Below are positions 42,486 through 52,133 of a stretch of DNA of 64,000 nucleotides, piece by piece. Both the position numbers and the translations under genes were made by a program. A model generated the notes under the pieces. That model saw nothing but the letters and a program-made list of their open reading frames with translations, had not been told where the DNA came from and did not search any database. Location: assembly GCF_020991275.1 (NCBI RefSeq), contig NZ_JAJLQY010000004.1, forward strand, positions 248,001-312,000, read 5' to 3'. Every line of letters starts with the position of its first letter. Position 1 is the stretch's first letter. This DNA is from Actinocorallia sp. API 0066. Its GTDB lineage: Bacteria > Actinomycetota > Actinomycetes > Streptosporangiales > Streptosporangiaceae.

Positions 42486-42971
42486 GTGTCGTTCGATCCG
42501 CTCGCCGAGGCCCACCGCCAGTGGAGCGCGCGCTGGCCCGAACACGCCGACCACATGGCGGCGGTCACCGCCGTCATGCGTGTGCAGCAGCTGCTGCTGA
42601 GCCGGATCGAGACGCTGCTCAAGCCCTACGGGATCACCTTCGCCGCCTACGAGGCGCTGCGGCTGCTCGCCTTCAGCCGGGAGGGGCGGCTGCCGATGGG
42701 CAAGATGGGCGAACGCCTCATGGTGCACCCGGCGAGCGTCACCAACGTGATCTCCCGCCTGGAAGGGCGCGGCCTGGTCACCCGCGCGCCGAGCCCGCAC
42801 GACCGCAGGGTGGTCCTCGCCACGATCACCCCCGCCGGACGCGCCCTCATCGAGGAGGCGACGGCCGCCATGCACGACGCCGAGTTCGCCCTCGACGGCC
42901 TCAGCCCCGCCCAGGCCCGGACGGTGACGGAGGTCCTGCACATGATCCGCGCCTCGGTCGGCGACGCCTGA
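42486..42971 (+). CDS. MarR-family regulator
   Basis: A 161-residue winged-helix regulator. LLKPYGITFAAYEALRLLAFSREGRLPMGKMGERLMVHPASVTNVISRLEGRGLVTRAPSPHDRRVVLATITPAGRAL (about 44-122) is a canonical MarR domain with the DxR wing (HDRR). It is divergent from icmF across about 105 bp that includes the AT-rich direct repeats, so it probably controls icmF and itself. The effector may be an acyl-CoA or fatty acid; this is inference. GTG at 42486 without a strong ribosome-binding site. Confidence 0.9.
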   Translation: MSFDPLAEAHRQWSARWPEHADHMAAVTAVMRVQQLLLSRIETLLKPYGITFAAYEALRLLAFSREGRLPMGKMGERLMVHPASVTNVISRLEGRGLVTRAPSPHDRRVVLATITPAGRALIEEATAAMHDAEFALDGLSPAQARTVTEVLHMIRASVGDA

Positions 42972-43078
42972 CCGGACCCGGCATCCGGGGACGTCCCCCG
43001 GCGAACGTGACGCATCGGGCGCCGCCGCGCGGGGAATCGTCGTACCCGGCGGGTACAGTCGGCGGCAGGGAGGACGTC

Positions 43079-43435
43079 ATGCCCGACGGTTGGTGGCCCT
43101 GGGCCGTGCTGGTGGCCGTGCTCGTGGTGCTCGGCACGCTGTTCTTTGTGGTGCGCGCGCTGATCCGGCTGCGCTCGCTGCGCGGCTTCGTACACGAGCG
43201 GAACTCCCCGGCGACGGCGAAGGCCGCGTACTACGGCGCGTGGATCTACGCGCTGAGCCCGATCGACCTGCTCCCGGACCCGATCCTCCTGGACGACGTC
43301 GGCATCGTGCTCGCCGCGATCGCGACGCTGGAGTACATGGTCCGCAAACGCCGCCCGGACGGGCTCATCCAACGGCCGGAAGGACCCGGCCCGCTACCTC
43401 TCCCAGATACCGCCCGTCCGCGAGGGAAGCGCTGA
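43079..43435 (+). CDS. DUF1232 (YkvA-type) membrane protein
   Basis: A 118-residue protein. An N-terminal membrane helix (WAVLVAVLVVLGTLFFVVRAL) is followed by the DUF1232 core KAAYYGAWIYALSPIDLLPDPILLDDVGIVLAAIATLEYMV, whose SPIDLLPD...LDD motif is the family hallmark; function is unknown. ATG at 43079 follows AGGGAGGAC. Its last 71 bases overlap the 3' end of the convergent fahA gene, an unusually long tail-to-tail overlap. Confidence 0.88.
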   Translation: MPDGWWPWAVLVAVLVVLGTLFFVVRALIRLRSLRGFVHERNSPATAKAAYYGAWIYALSPIDLLPDPILLDDVGIVLAAIATLEYMVRKRRPDGLIQRPEGPGPLPLPDTARPRGKR

Positions 43436-44498
43436 CCGTCACCTCGTCGTAGTCCTCGAGCCAGGCGCGCGAGGCACCGCCCGGCAGCTCCAGCGGCTTC
43501 TCCCCGCCGTGCGTCAGCTCGATCAGGGAGCCCTCCTCGCCGTCGCCGGGCCCGCTGACCGTCCCGGACGCCAGCAGGTCGCCGGTGCGCAGCGCGGCGC
43601 CGTTCACGGTGAGGTGCGCCACCATCTGCGCCGGGCTCCAGTGTGTGGTCCGGTAGGGCGGCCGGGAGACCGTCTCCCCGTTGAGCCGCACCTCAAGGCC
43701 GATGTCGAGGCCCCAGTCGGCCGTCTCGCGCAGGTAGGCGGCCAGCGGCCCGGACGACGACGGGACGGGCACCCGCACGTCCTGGAGCGCGGCGAGCGGC
43801 ACCACCCACGGGCTGACGGACGTGGCGAACGACTTGCTGAGGAACGGCCCGAGCGGGATGTACTCCCACGCCTGGAGGTCGCGCGCCGACCAGTCGTTGA
43901 CGAGGCAGACCCCGAACACGTGGTCGGCGAAGAACGCGGTGGACACCGGGGTGCCGAGCGCGCTGGGCACCCCGACGACAAAGCCGAGTTCGGCCTCGAA
44001 GTCGAGCCGCTCCGACGGGCCGAACACCGGCGTGTGCGCGCCGTGCGGCACGTACTGCCCGGACGGCCGGACGACCGTCGAGCCCGACACCACGACGCCG
44101 CCCGCGCGCCCGTGGTAGGCGAGCGGCTGATGCCGCCAGTTCGGGGTGAGCGGATCGCCGCCGGGGCGGAACAGCCTGCCGAGGTTGGCCGCGTGGTACT
44201 CCGAGGCGTAGAAGTCGACGTAGTCCGCGACGGTGAACGGCACGTGCATCGTCGCCTCGGACATCGGGAGGTAGGGCCCGCCGACGCCTTCGAGGAGGGC
44301 GTCGCGCACCCTGTCCCACACCTCGGGTCCCGCGACGAGGAACGGGTCGAGCGTCCCGTAGGCGAACAGGGCTGGGTGCGGGATCCGGGCCTGTGAAAGG
44401 TCGAGGATCCGGTCCTCCACCGCGACGCCGACCCGGCGCACACCGGGCTGGTCGAGGGCGGTGAACACACCGAACGGCAGCGTCTCAGCGTCGAACAT
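43365..44498 (-). CDS. fahA: Fumarylacetoacetase
   Basis: A 377-residue hydrolase that splits 4-fumarylacetoacetate in the last step of tyrosine degradation. The N-terminal SH3-like domain begins LPFGVFTALDQPGVRRVGVA. The catalytic domain has VDFYASEYHAANLGRLFRP (catalytic His), DFEAELGFVVG (metal Asp/Glu pair), FGVCLVNDWSARDLQAWEY (metal Asp and nearby residues) and GTVSGPGDGEEGSLIE. Length is about 40 residues shorter than many FahA proteins. hppD, an earlier pathway gene, lies 5 kb away; homogentisate dioxygenase is not in the window. ATG at 44496-44498. Confidence 0.94.
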   Translation of the reverse strand: MFDAETLPFGVFTALDQPGVRRVGVAVEDRILDLSQARIPHPALFAYGTLDPFLVAGPEVWDRVRDALLEGVGGPYLPMSEATMHVPFTVADYVDFYASEYHAANLGRLFRPGGDPLTPNWRHQPLAYHGRAGGVVVSGSTVVRPSGQYVPHGAHTPVFGPSERLDFEAELGFVVGVPSALGTPVSTAFFADHVFGVCLVNDWSARDLQAWEYIPLGPFLSKSFATSVSPWVVPLAALQDVRVPVPSSSGPLAAYLRETADWGLDIGLEVRLNGETVSRPPYRTTHWSPAQMVAHLTVNGAALRTGDLLASGTVSGPGDGEEGSLIELTHGGEKPLELPGGASRAWLEDYDEVTVSASLADGRYLGEVAGRVLPAVG

Positions 44499-44731
44499 TC
44501 CACGTCCAGGCTCAAGGGATTGTTTGATCTTGTGGTTCCCGGCGGCGGCCGGAACCATGCGGGCGGGCGCGCGGCGATATGGATTCCCTGCAGCGCGGCG
44601 CCGTCCACCGGCGTGGTCTCCGGTGCGGCGCGGACGGGGTGGAAGGGTTTCCCGTGCACCCCGTCGTGGATCGCGATGACCCGGGGCATGGTGACCGGCG
44701 CCCGCGCCGTTTAAAGTCCCATATGTAAGTA

Positions 44732-44748
44732 GGAATTACCTGAATTCC
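44732..44748. promoter_or_regulatory. Inverted repeat upstream of ssuE
   Basis: GGAATT-ACCTG-AATTCC has perfect 6-bp arms and lies 22 bp before the ssuE start in an AT-richer patch. It is a candidate operator for sulfur-source control. Confidence 0.4.
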
Positions 44749-44769
44749 GCGCGCGAGGGGGAGACACGG

Positions 44770-45318
44770 TTGTCCACGATCCACGTCCTTTCCGGGAGTC
44801 CCTCGGCGGTGTCCAAGACGGCCGCGCTCGCGGGGCACCTCGCCGCGCGGCTGCGCGCCGACGGGCACACCGTCGGGGAGACGGCGGTGCGGGACCTGCC
44901 CGCCGAGGCGCTGCTGCACGCCGACGCCAAGCACCCGCGCATCGCGGCGGTGGTCCGGACGATCGAGGAGGCCGACGCGCTCGTCGTCGCCTCGCCCGTG
45001 TACAAGGCTGCCTACAGCGGGCTGCTGAAGACGCTGCTGGACCTGCTGCCGCAGTTCGCGTTCGCGGGCAAGACGGTGCTGCCCGTCGTCACCGGCGGCA
45101 GCCCCGCGCACGTGCTGGCCCTGGACTACGCGCTGCGGCCCGTGCTGACGTCGCTCGGGGCCGACCACATCGTGCAGGGCTGGTTCGTGCTCGACCGGCA
45201 CATCGAGGTCGGCCCGGACGGCGTCCGCCTCGACCCGGCGAGCGGCGACCCGCTGATCCGGGTCGTCGACGGGTTCTCCGCGACCCTCGGACGTCCGCTC
45301 CTCAAGGAAGTGTCATGA
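44770..45318 (+). CDS. ssuE: NAD(P)H-dependent FMN reductase for sulfonate use (SsuE/MsuE-type)
   Basis: A 182-residue flavodoxin-fold reductase. LSGSPSAVSKTAALAGHLAARL (7-28) binds the FMN phosphate; VVASPVYKAAYSGLLKTLLDLLPQ (about 75-98) is the SsuE/MsuE signature, with PVYKAxYSGxLK. It supplies reduced FMN to the partner monooxygenase SsuD, whose ATG overlaps this stop by 4 bp. The start is TTG at 44770, with GAGGGGGAG upstream. The ABC transporter genes ssuABC, often adjacent, are not here. Confidence 0.92.
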   Translation: MSTIHVLSGSPSAVSKTAALAGHLAARLRADGHTVGETAVRDLPAEALLHADAKHPRIAAVVRTIEEADALVVASPVYKAAYSGLLKTLLDLLPQFAFAGKTVLPVVTGGSPAHVLALDYALRPVLTSLGADHIVQGWFVLDRHIEVGPDGVRLDPASGDPLIRVVDGFSATLGRPLLKEVS

Positions 45319-46466
45319 CCCTGAAGTTCCACTGGTTCCTGCCCACCTACGGCGACAGCCGACAGCTCGTGGGCGGCGGACACGGCACCGCCACGACGGC
45401 GTCGGGAGGCGACCGGCCCGCCACGATCGGGTACCTTTCGCAGCTCGCACGGGCGGCGGAACGGCTCGGGTTCGAGGCCGCCCTGACGCCGACGGGCGCG
45501 TGGTGCGAGGACGCGTGGCTGACCACCGCGATGCTGGCCCGCGAGTCCGAGCGGCTGAGGTTCCTCGTCGCGTTCCGGCCCGGCCTGGTCTCGCCGACGC
45601 TGGCCGCGCAGATGGCCGCGACGTTCCAGCGGCACTCGGAGGGACGGCTGCTGCTCAACGTCGTCACCGGCGGCGAGGACCACGAGCAGCGCGCCTACGG
45701 CGATTTCCTCGGCAAGGACGCCCGGTACGAGCGGACCGGCGAGTTCCTCGAGGTCGTGCGCGGCCTGTGGCGGGGCGAGCGGGTGACGCTCGACGGCGCC
45801 CACGTCCGGGTCGCCGACGCCGAGCTGACGCGGGTGCCGGACCCGGTGCCGGAGGTGTACTTCGGCGGGTCGTCGCCGATCGCGGGACGGATCGCGGCGC
45901 GGCACGCCGACGTGTACCTGACCTGGGGCGAGCCGCCCGCGCAGGTCGCCGAGAAGATCGCCTGGATCCGCGAGGAGTACCGGGCGGTCGGACGGACCCC
46001 GCGCTTCGGCATCCGGCTGCACGTCATCAGCCGGGACACGGCCGAGGCCGCGTGGGCGCAGGCCGACGCGCTGCTTTCCGCGCTCGACCCGGCGCTCATC
46101 GCGCGTGTCCAGGAGGGCCTGGCCCGTAGCGCGTCCGAGGGGCAGAAACGGATGCTCGCCCTGCACGGAGGCAGCACCGCGAACCTGGAGATCTACCCGA
46201 ACCTGTGGGCCGGGTTCGGGCTTGTGCGCGGCGGCGCGGGCACCGCCCTCGTGGGCGGCCACACCGAGGTCGCCGACCGGATCGCCGAGTACCACGCCCT
46301 CGGCATCGACGAGTTCGTGCTGTCCGGCCACCCGCACCTGGAGGAGGCGTACTGGTTCGGCGAAGGGGTCCTGCCCGTCCTTGAGGCACGCGGCCTCTGG
46401 ACGCATCCGGGCCGCGAGCCCTCGGCCGTCCCCAACGCCGTCCCCTTCGCGGGCGCGTCACGCTGA
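45315..46466 (+). CDS. ssuD: FMNH2-dependent alkanesulfonate monooxygenase (SsuD-type)
   Basis: A 383-residue luciferase-like monooxygenase that releases sulfite from alkanesulfonates to supply sulfur. FHWFLPTYGDSRQLVGGG (5-22), TPTGAWCEDAW with the substrate-side Cys, NVVTGGEDHEQRAYGDFL and YFGGSSPIAGRIAARHADVYLTWGEP are diagnostic of SsuD rather than other bacterial luciferases. The length is normal. The ATGA overlap with ssuE indicates coupled translation. A strong terminator hairpin follows the gene. Confidence 0.95.
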   Translation: MTLKFHWFLPTYGDSRQLVGGGHGTATTASGGDRPATIGYLSQLARAAERLGFEAALTPTGAWCEDAWLTTAMLARESERLRFLVAFRPGLVSPTLAAQMAATFQRHSEGRLLLNVVTGGEDHEQRAYGDFLGKDARYERTGEFLEVVRGLWRGERVTLDGAHVRVADAELTRVPDPVPEVYFGGSSPIAGRIAARHADVYLTWGEPPAQVAEKIAWIREEYRAVGRTPRFGIRLHVISRDTAEAAWAQADALLSALDPALIARVQEGLARSASEGQKRMLALHGGSTANLEIYPNLWAGFGLVRGGAGTALVGGHTEVADRIAEYHALGIDEFVLSGHPHLEEAYWFGEGVLPVLEARGLWTHPGREPSAVPNAVPFAGASR

Positions 46467-46473
46467 GCCCCGC

Positions 46474-46503
46474 ACGGCCCGCCCTCCGACGAGGGCGGGC
46501 CGT
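46474..46503. terminator. Strong bidirectional terminator hairpin
   Basis: ACGGCCCGCCCT / AGGGCGGGCCGT forms a perfect 12-bp GC-rich stem with a 6-nt loop, placed between the convergent ssuD and VWA-protein genes, so it can stop transcription from both sides. Confidence 0.85.
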
Positions 46504-46512
46504 CGTGGCCGA

Positions 46513-49305
46513 TCAGCGGCCCCGGCCGTCGCGCGTCCAGGGCTTCCCGTAGTCCCATGGCCTGCCCCAGGCCGCCGCTTCCGGGGCTCGGGGCTTGCCC
46601 TGCTGCCAGGGCTTGCCGTGTGGCTTGCCGGGTTTGCCGGGCCTACCCCGAGTTGTCACCATGACGCAGGCGGTGTCCGGGCAGTCCGCGCCGGGCGCCG
46701 TGACCGTGTTGCAGAGTTTCGCGCGGTCGGGCGCGTCGGGGTCGACCGTCACCGAGTATCTGACGGTCGCGGATTCGCCCGGCCCGAGCGGGCCGCTCCA
46801 CGACAGGACCGGCTCGTCGTAGGTGAGCGTGCCGGAGGAGGCGGTGGCGTCGTTGTTGTAGGCGGCGTGTCGTAGGACCTCCGTCAGGTCGTCCCGGAAG
46901 GTCGCCCCGGCGTCCGGTGTGGCGGTCGTACCGGAGTTGGTGATGGTCACCGTGTAGGTGACGGTCTGGCCTGGCGCGGCCTCCCTACGGTCGGACTCCT
47001 TGGACACCCCGAGGTCGGGCGCGTCCCCGCAGTCCACGGTGTTGGTGACGACGAACGCGGCGGTCAGGCCCGTCACCGTCGCGGTGTGCGGCAGCGGCAG
47101 GTCCACCGGTGTGCCCTGGGCGGCGGTGAGCCGTGACGACACGAGCGCGCAGCTCTGGTCGTCGAACGGCGCGACGGTCTCCGCGATCGTCACGGAGCCG
47201 CCGACGGGGTAGCCGGGCCGTGGCACGTCCCACGCCTGGTCGGTCGCGGCCGCGTCGCCCGGCCCGGTGAGGGTGAGCTGGGCGCCGAACCCGCCGGGCT
47301 GGTGGCCGTCGGCGTAGTGCGCGCCGTCAATGACCCACTGCTTGTCCACCACGACCGCGCCGGTCTCGGGGCAGTCCACGGTGTTGGTGATCCGGAAGGT
47401 GGTGTCGTCGCGCAGCACCGAGGCGGTGTGCGGCAGGTCCTCCTCGGAGTCCGCCCCGTCGATCAGCGTGATCTGCCGGGAGACGACGGCGCAGGCTTCC
47501 GGCACCGTGACCGTCTCGTCCACGGTGACCTCGTCGCCGACCGTGTAGCCGTCGCGCGGGTCGTCCCAGCCCTGGACCGACGCGGGCAGGCTGCCGGGGC
47601 CGGTGAGCGTGGCCCGCGCGGTGAACCCGGCGGGCTGCTCGCCGTCGGCGTAGACCTCGCCGTCGATGGACCACAGCTTGCTCACGGTGACGTCAGCCGT
47701 CCCGACGGGCTTGTTGTAGACGGTGCAGGTGAGGGCGGCGCCCTGCGGGACGGGAAGGCCGAACCCCGTCTCCCCCACGTTCTCCGCCGTCACCGAGGCG
47801 CCCGTGCCGACCTCCGCGCACACCGCGTTGACCCCGCCCTGCTGGACGAGGGTGTGCCCGTCGTGCTGGCCCTCGGTGACCTGGAGGTCGGTGATGTCCG
47901 CGTCACCGCCGAGGTCGAACACCACGGTGCCGGTGCCGTCGTCGGTCGTGGTGGCGCTGGACGGCGTCACGGTGGCGCCCCCGGTCGTGGTGGCGGCGTC
48001 GAACCGCCAGCCCGCCCCGGCCGGTTCCGCGCCCGTGACGTCCTCGCCGAGGTTCTCGCTCGGGACGAGCATCTTGGTCACCGACACCGAGCCCGCGCAC
48101 TGCTGGATCACAAGCCGGTGCAGCGCCTCGCCCGCCGCCGCGTAGTCCGTGGTCTGGAAGTAGTCGGCTGTCGTGGCGTTGGCGCCGTCGTAGGCGGTGG
48201 GCCCGGAGAGCGCGCGCAGGTTGAGCGCGGTGACGCCCTCCACCCCGCTGCCGACGCCGAGCGCGACGACGCGGCTGCCGCGTGCCTTCACCGCGTTGGC
48301 GGAGAAGACGCCGCCCTCGACCTCGGCGACGCGGGTGTTGGCGCCGTCGCCGGTGAGGTCGGCGAAGTAGGTGGGGTTGCCGTCGGTGAGGACCACCACG
48401 AGGTCGTACCGCTGCTCGGCCCGCGCGACCTTCCACAGGCCCTGGTCCCAGTTGGTGCCGCTGCCGAGCGTCCAGTCGGCGTACAGCTCCTTGAACGCGT
48501 CGGCGCCCGCCTGGCTCGACACCGACATCAGCTCGGGATGGTTCGCGGTGCCGGTGCTGGGCGAGCGACGGTCGAAGGTGAACAGCGCCATCCGCGACGG
48601 GGTGCCGACGAGCGCGTCGGTGAACCTGTCGGCCGCCTGCTTGAGATCGGGCAGCGCGCTCCCGACGGACGCCGACAGGTCGAGCACCACGGCGACGTCC
48701 AGGCCGCACCGGTCGGGCAGCACGGGATTGTTCCGCGACTGCTGCCACACCCCGCTGGAGGCGAGCGGCTCGCGCACCGTCAGGTCGAACATGAAGTCTC
48801 CGGTGGACCGGTAGACCTCGCCGCCCTGGAGCGCGGGTGTGGGGAAGACGTAGGCGGTGGCCGCCGAGTCGGCGCCGGAGCCGTGCCCGGTGCGCAGCTC
48901 GGGGTTGGTGTACCAGCCGGGCGGGGCGTCGATCTGCTTGACGTGGTAGACGTCGTCGCGGCGGCTCCCGCCCGTGCCGGTGTCGGGGATGACGAAGGCG
49001 CAGTCCCCGTCGGCGTCGGAGACGCACTCGCCCCAGGGGTCGGCGGTGACCGGCGTGGTGCCCGCCGCGTCGGTGAACAGGCCGAGCCTGACCCCGGCGA
49101 GCGGGCCGACCGCCGCGTCGCCGGTGCGGTCGCCGCCCGTCCGCACCGTCACCACCGACGTGGTCGGCGTGGCCGCCGGCACCTCGGCCGGCGCGGCGAG
49201 GGCGGTCGGCGCGGCCGTCTGGCCGACGAGGGCGGCGGCCAGGAGTACCGCGGCCGTGCTGCGGCGCGCCCGTGCGGGCGCGGGCAGGCCACGCGAAAGC
49301 TGCAT
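46513..49305 (-). CDS. Secreted VWA/SpaA-like/DUF11 multidomain surface protein
   Basis: A 930-residue exported protein. The signal peptide (RRSTAAVLLAAALVGQTAAPTALA) is followed by a SpaA/CNA-B-like N-terminal domain (LAGVRLGLFTDAAGTTPV) and a von Willebrand A domain with MIDAS DLSASVGS (about 208-215) and the later VVLTDGNPT. Two repeated SpaA-like domains begin VTVSKLWSIDGEVYADGEQP and VVVDKQWVIDGAHYADGHQP, and a DUF11-like domain (VTYTVTITNSGTTATPDAGA) follows. The end is a basic Gly-Lys-Pro-Trp tail (GRPGKPGKPHGKPW) with neither LPxTG nor a membrane helix. It is an adhesin-like protein that may be wall-associated by charge. ATG at 49303-49305 with GGGGGAG upstream. Confidence 0.88.
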   Translation of the reverse strand: MQLSRGLPAPARARRSTAAVLLAAALVGQTAAPTALAAPAEVPAATPTTSVVTVRTGGDRTGDAAVGPLAGVRLGLFTDAAGTTPVTADPWGECVSDADGDCAFVIPDTGTGGSRRDDVYHVKQIDAPPGWYTNPELRTGHGSGADSAATAYVFPTPALQGGEVYRSTGDFMFDLTVREPLASSGVWQQSRNNPVLPDRCGLDVAVVLDLSASVGSALPDLKQAADRFTDALVGTPSRMALFTFDRRSPSTGTANHPELMSVSSQAGADAFKELYADWTLGSGTNWDQGLWKVARAEQRYDLVVVLTDGNPTYFADLTGDGANTRVAEVEGGVFSANAVKARGSRVVALGVGSGVEGVTALNLRALSGPTAYDGANATTADYFQTTDYAAAGEALHRLVIQQCAGSVSVTKMLVPSENLGEDVTGAEPAGAGWRFDAATTTGGATVTPSSATTTDDGTGTVVFDLGGDADITDLQVTEGQHDGHTLVQQGGVNAVCAEVGTGASVTAENVGETGFGLPVPQGAALTCTVYNKPVGTADVTVSKLWSIDGEVYADGEQPAGFTARATLTGPGSLPASVQGWDDPRDGYTVGDEVTVDETVTVPEACAVVSRQITLIDGADSEEDLPHTASVLRDDTTFRITNTVDCPETGAVVVDKQWVIDGAHYADGHQPGGFGAQLTLTGPGDAAATDQAWDVPRPGYPVGGSVTIAETVAPFDDQSCALVSSRLTAAQGTPVDLPLPHTATVTGLTAAFVVTNTVDCGDAPDLGVSKESDRREAAPGQTVTYTVTITNSGTTATPDAGATFRDDLTEVLRHAAYNNDATASSGTLTYDEPVLSWSGPLGPGESATVRYSVTVDPDAPDRAKLCNTVTAPGADCPDTACVMVTTRGRPGKPGKPHGKPWQQGKPRAPEAAAWGRPWDYGKPWTRDGRGR

Positions 49306-49380
49306 GCGGGTCTCCCCCGAGACGATCACCAGAAGTGGTGATCACCTACCCGGGGTGACGGCGCGGTAACGCCCGGCCGG

Positions 49381-50622
<1,242 letters not shown>

Positions 50623-50682
50623 TCAGCGGAATGTCAAGGAAAAGCCGGTTCAGGTGGCTATCGACTCTCAGGTGGCGGTGCG

Positions 50683-51207
50683 ATGACCGAGGAGCACACG
50701 CGGCTCGACCAACTCGACCTGTGGCTGCTGCGGGCGCTCACCGAGCACCCGCGCGCGGGCCACCTCGAGCTGTCCCGGCTGACGGGGACGTCGCGGATGA
50801 CCGTCCAGGCCCGGCTGGAGCGGCTGGAGAGGGCAGGGGTGATCCGCGGCTACGGGCCCGAGGTGGATCTGCCCGCGGCCGGGTTCCCGGTATTGGCGTT
50901 CGTCACCGTCCAGATCGCCCAGGGGGCGCTGGAGGAGGTCGCCGAGGGGCTGCGGGCCATCCCGGCCGTCCTGGAGGCGCACGCGACGACCGGCGGCGAT
51001 GACCTGCACCTGCGGATCGCGGCCGCCTCGCACGCGGACCTCCAGCGGGCGCTGCTCGAGGTCAACCGGGTGCCGTCGGTCGTCAGGTCCACCTCGGTGA
51101 TCGCGCTGACCGAGGTCGTCCCGGCGCGGACCCTGCCGCTGCTGGAGTCGGTGGAGCGGCCCGCGCCGTCACGTGTCCCCGGCTTCCGCGTCACCCCGCC
51201 CCGCTGA
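50683..51207 (+). CDS. Lrp/AsnC-family regulator
   Basis: A 174-residue regulator. The N-terminal HTH (LDQLDLWLLRALTEHPRAGHLELSRLTGTSRMTVQARLERLERAGVIRGY, about 8-57) and the RAM effector fold (VLAFVTVQIAQGALEEVAEGLRAIPAVLEAHATTGGDDLHLRI) are complete. It is divergent from hppD. The 132-bp gap contains the palindrome GAGATCTC (50612-50619) within GCTCAGAGATCTCAACTC and a TTGACA -35 box facing hppD (50632-50637). By position it should regulate tyrosine or phenylalanine breakdown; amino-acid binding is expected of the family. Confidence 0.9.
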   Translation: MTEEHTRLDQLDLWLLRALTEHPRAGHLELSRLTGTSRMTVQARLERLERAGVIRGYGPEVDLPAAGFPVLAFVTVQIAQGALEEVAEGLRAIPAVLEAHATTGGDDLHLRIAAASHADLQRALLEVNRVPSVVRSTSVIALTEVVPARTLPLLESVERPAPSRVPGFRVTPPR

Positions 51208-51217
51208 CCCGAGGGGG

Positions 51218-51910
51218 TCACCAGGAGAACGGGCCCTGGCGTCGCTCGTCGGGCGGGAGGAGCGCCGTCTCCAGGGCGCGGGCGCAGATGCGGGCCCGGT
51301 AGAGCAGCCATTGGCCACGGGAGGCCATGAGCGCCTCGGCGGGCCGCAGCGCGACGGCGTACCGGGCGACGCCGGTGTGGTCGAGGACGGGCACGGCCAG
51401 CGCCCCGCGTCCGGAGGAGGGGTCGTCGGCGTACGCGGCGTGGCCGCGCGCGCGGATGTCGGCCAGGTCCGGCGAGGAGGGCGCGGGCAGCGAGAACGCG
51501 GCGAGGACGCGGCCCTGGGCCGTGGCGCGCAGCGGGTTGCGGACGCGGTGACCGCTGCCGGACGGCCCGCCGAGCAGGATGAGGGCGTCGTCGCCGTCCC
51601 GCATGGCGAGATCCGCCGGGCAGCCCGTCTCCTTGGCCAGGTGGGCGAGTTCGGGCGCCGCCCGGTGCAGCCCGCGCTGGTGGAAGGACTGGCGGCCGAG
51701 TTCGGCGACGGCGGGGCCGAGCCGGTAGCGGGACGTGCGGGGGTCCTGCTCCAGGAATCCCTCCGCGACCAGTGCCCTGGCCAGCCGGAACGCCGTCGAG
51801 GTGGGCAGCGCGAGGCGCCGTGCCAGGTCCGAGGCGCCCAGCGGGCCCTCGTCCGCGAAGCACCGAAGCACCCCGAGCGCCCTGCCGACCGCCTGTGCTC
51901 CCTCCGCCAC
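51218..51910 (-). CDS. IclR-family regulator
   Basis: A 230-residue regulator. AVGRALGVLRCFADEGPLGASDLARRLALPTSTAFRLARALVAEGFLEQDPRTSRYRLG (about 7-65) is the IclR winged helix; the effector half includes ELAHLAKETGCPADLAM, NPLRATAQGRVLAAF and GALAVPVLDHTGVARYAVALR. The GTG at 51908-51910 has an excellent AAGGAGGTG site; an upstream open frame was rejected. Its stop nearly meets that of the Lrp gene. A role in aromatic catabolism is common for the family and fits hppD nearby, but this is inference. Confidence 0.9.
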   Translation of the reverse strand: MAEGAQAVGRALGVLRCFADEGPLGASDLARRLALPTSTAFRLARALVAEGFLEQDPRTSRYRLGPAVAELGRQSFHQRGLHRAAPELAHLAKETGCPADLAMRDGDDALILLGGPSGSGHRVRNPLRATAQGRVLAAFSLPAPSSPDLADIRARGHAAYADDPSSGRGALAVPVLDHTGVARYAVALRPAEALMASRGQWLLYRARICARALETALLPPDERRQGPFSW

Positions 51911-52110
51911 GGCGCACCTCCTTCTTTCCCACGGTACGGCAATGATGGGATACCCTACCAAAAAAGTCGTGATTGACCGAGTCCCGGGGTGTGACGGAGA
52001 TCCACTTCTTGTCGCGGGGGACGTCGCGCATGTAACGTCTAGGGGGTCGCGAATGTCACGCTCCATTCACAACCGGGCTATACGGTTGTTAGGCAGTTAG
52101 CGATCATGTA

Positions 52111-52127
52111 GGAATGCATCGCATTCC
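52111..52127. promoter_or_regulatory. Perfect palindrome just before the DUF5753 regulator
   Basis: GGAATGC-ATC-GCATTCC has 7-bp perfect arms and ends 6 bp before the ATG. A second, weaker inverted repeat (AACCG/CGGTT, 52070-52086) lies upstream. It is a likely autoregulatory operator. Confidence 0.55.
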
Positions 52128-52133
52128 CCCGAT

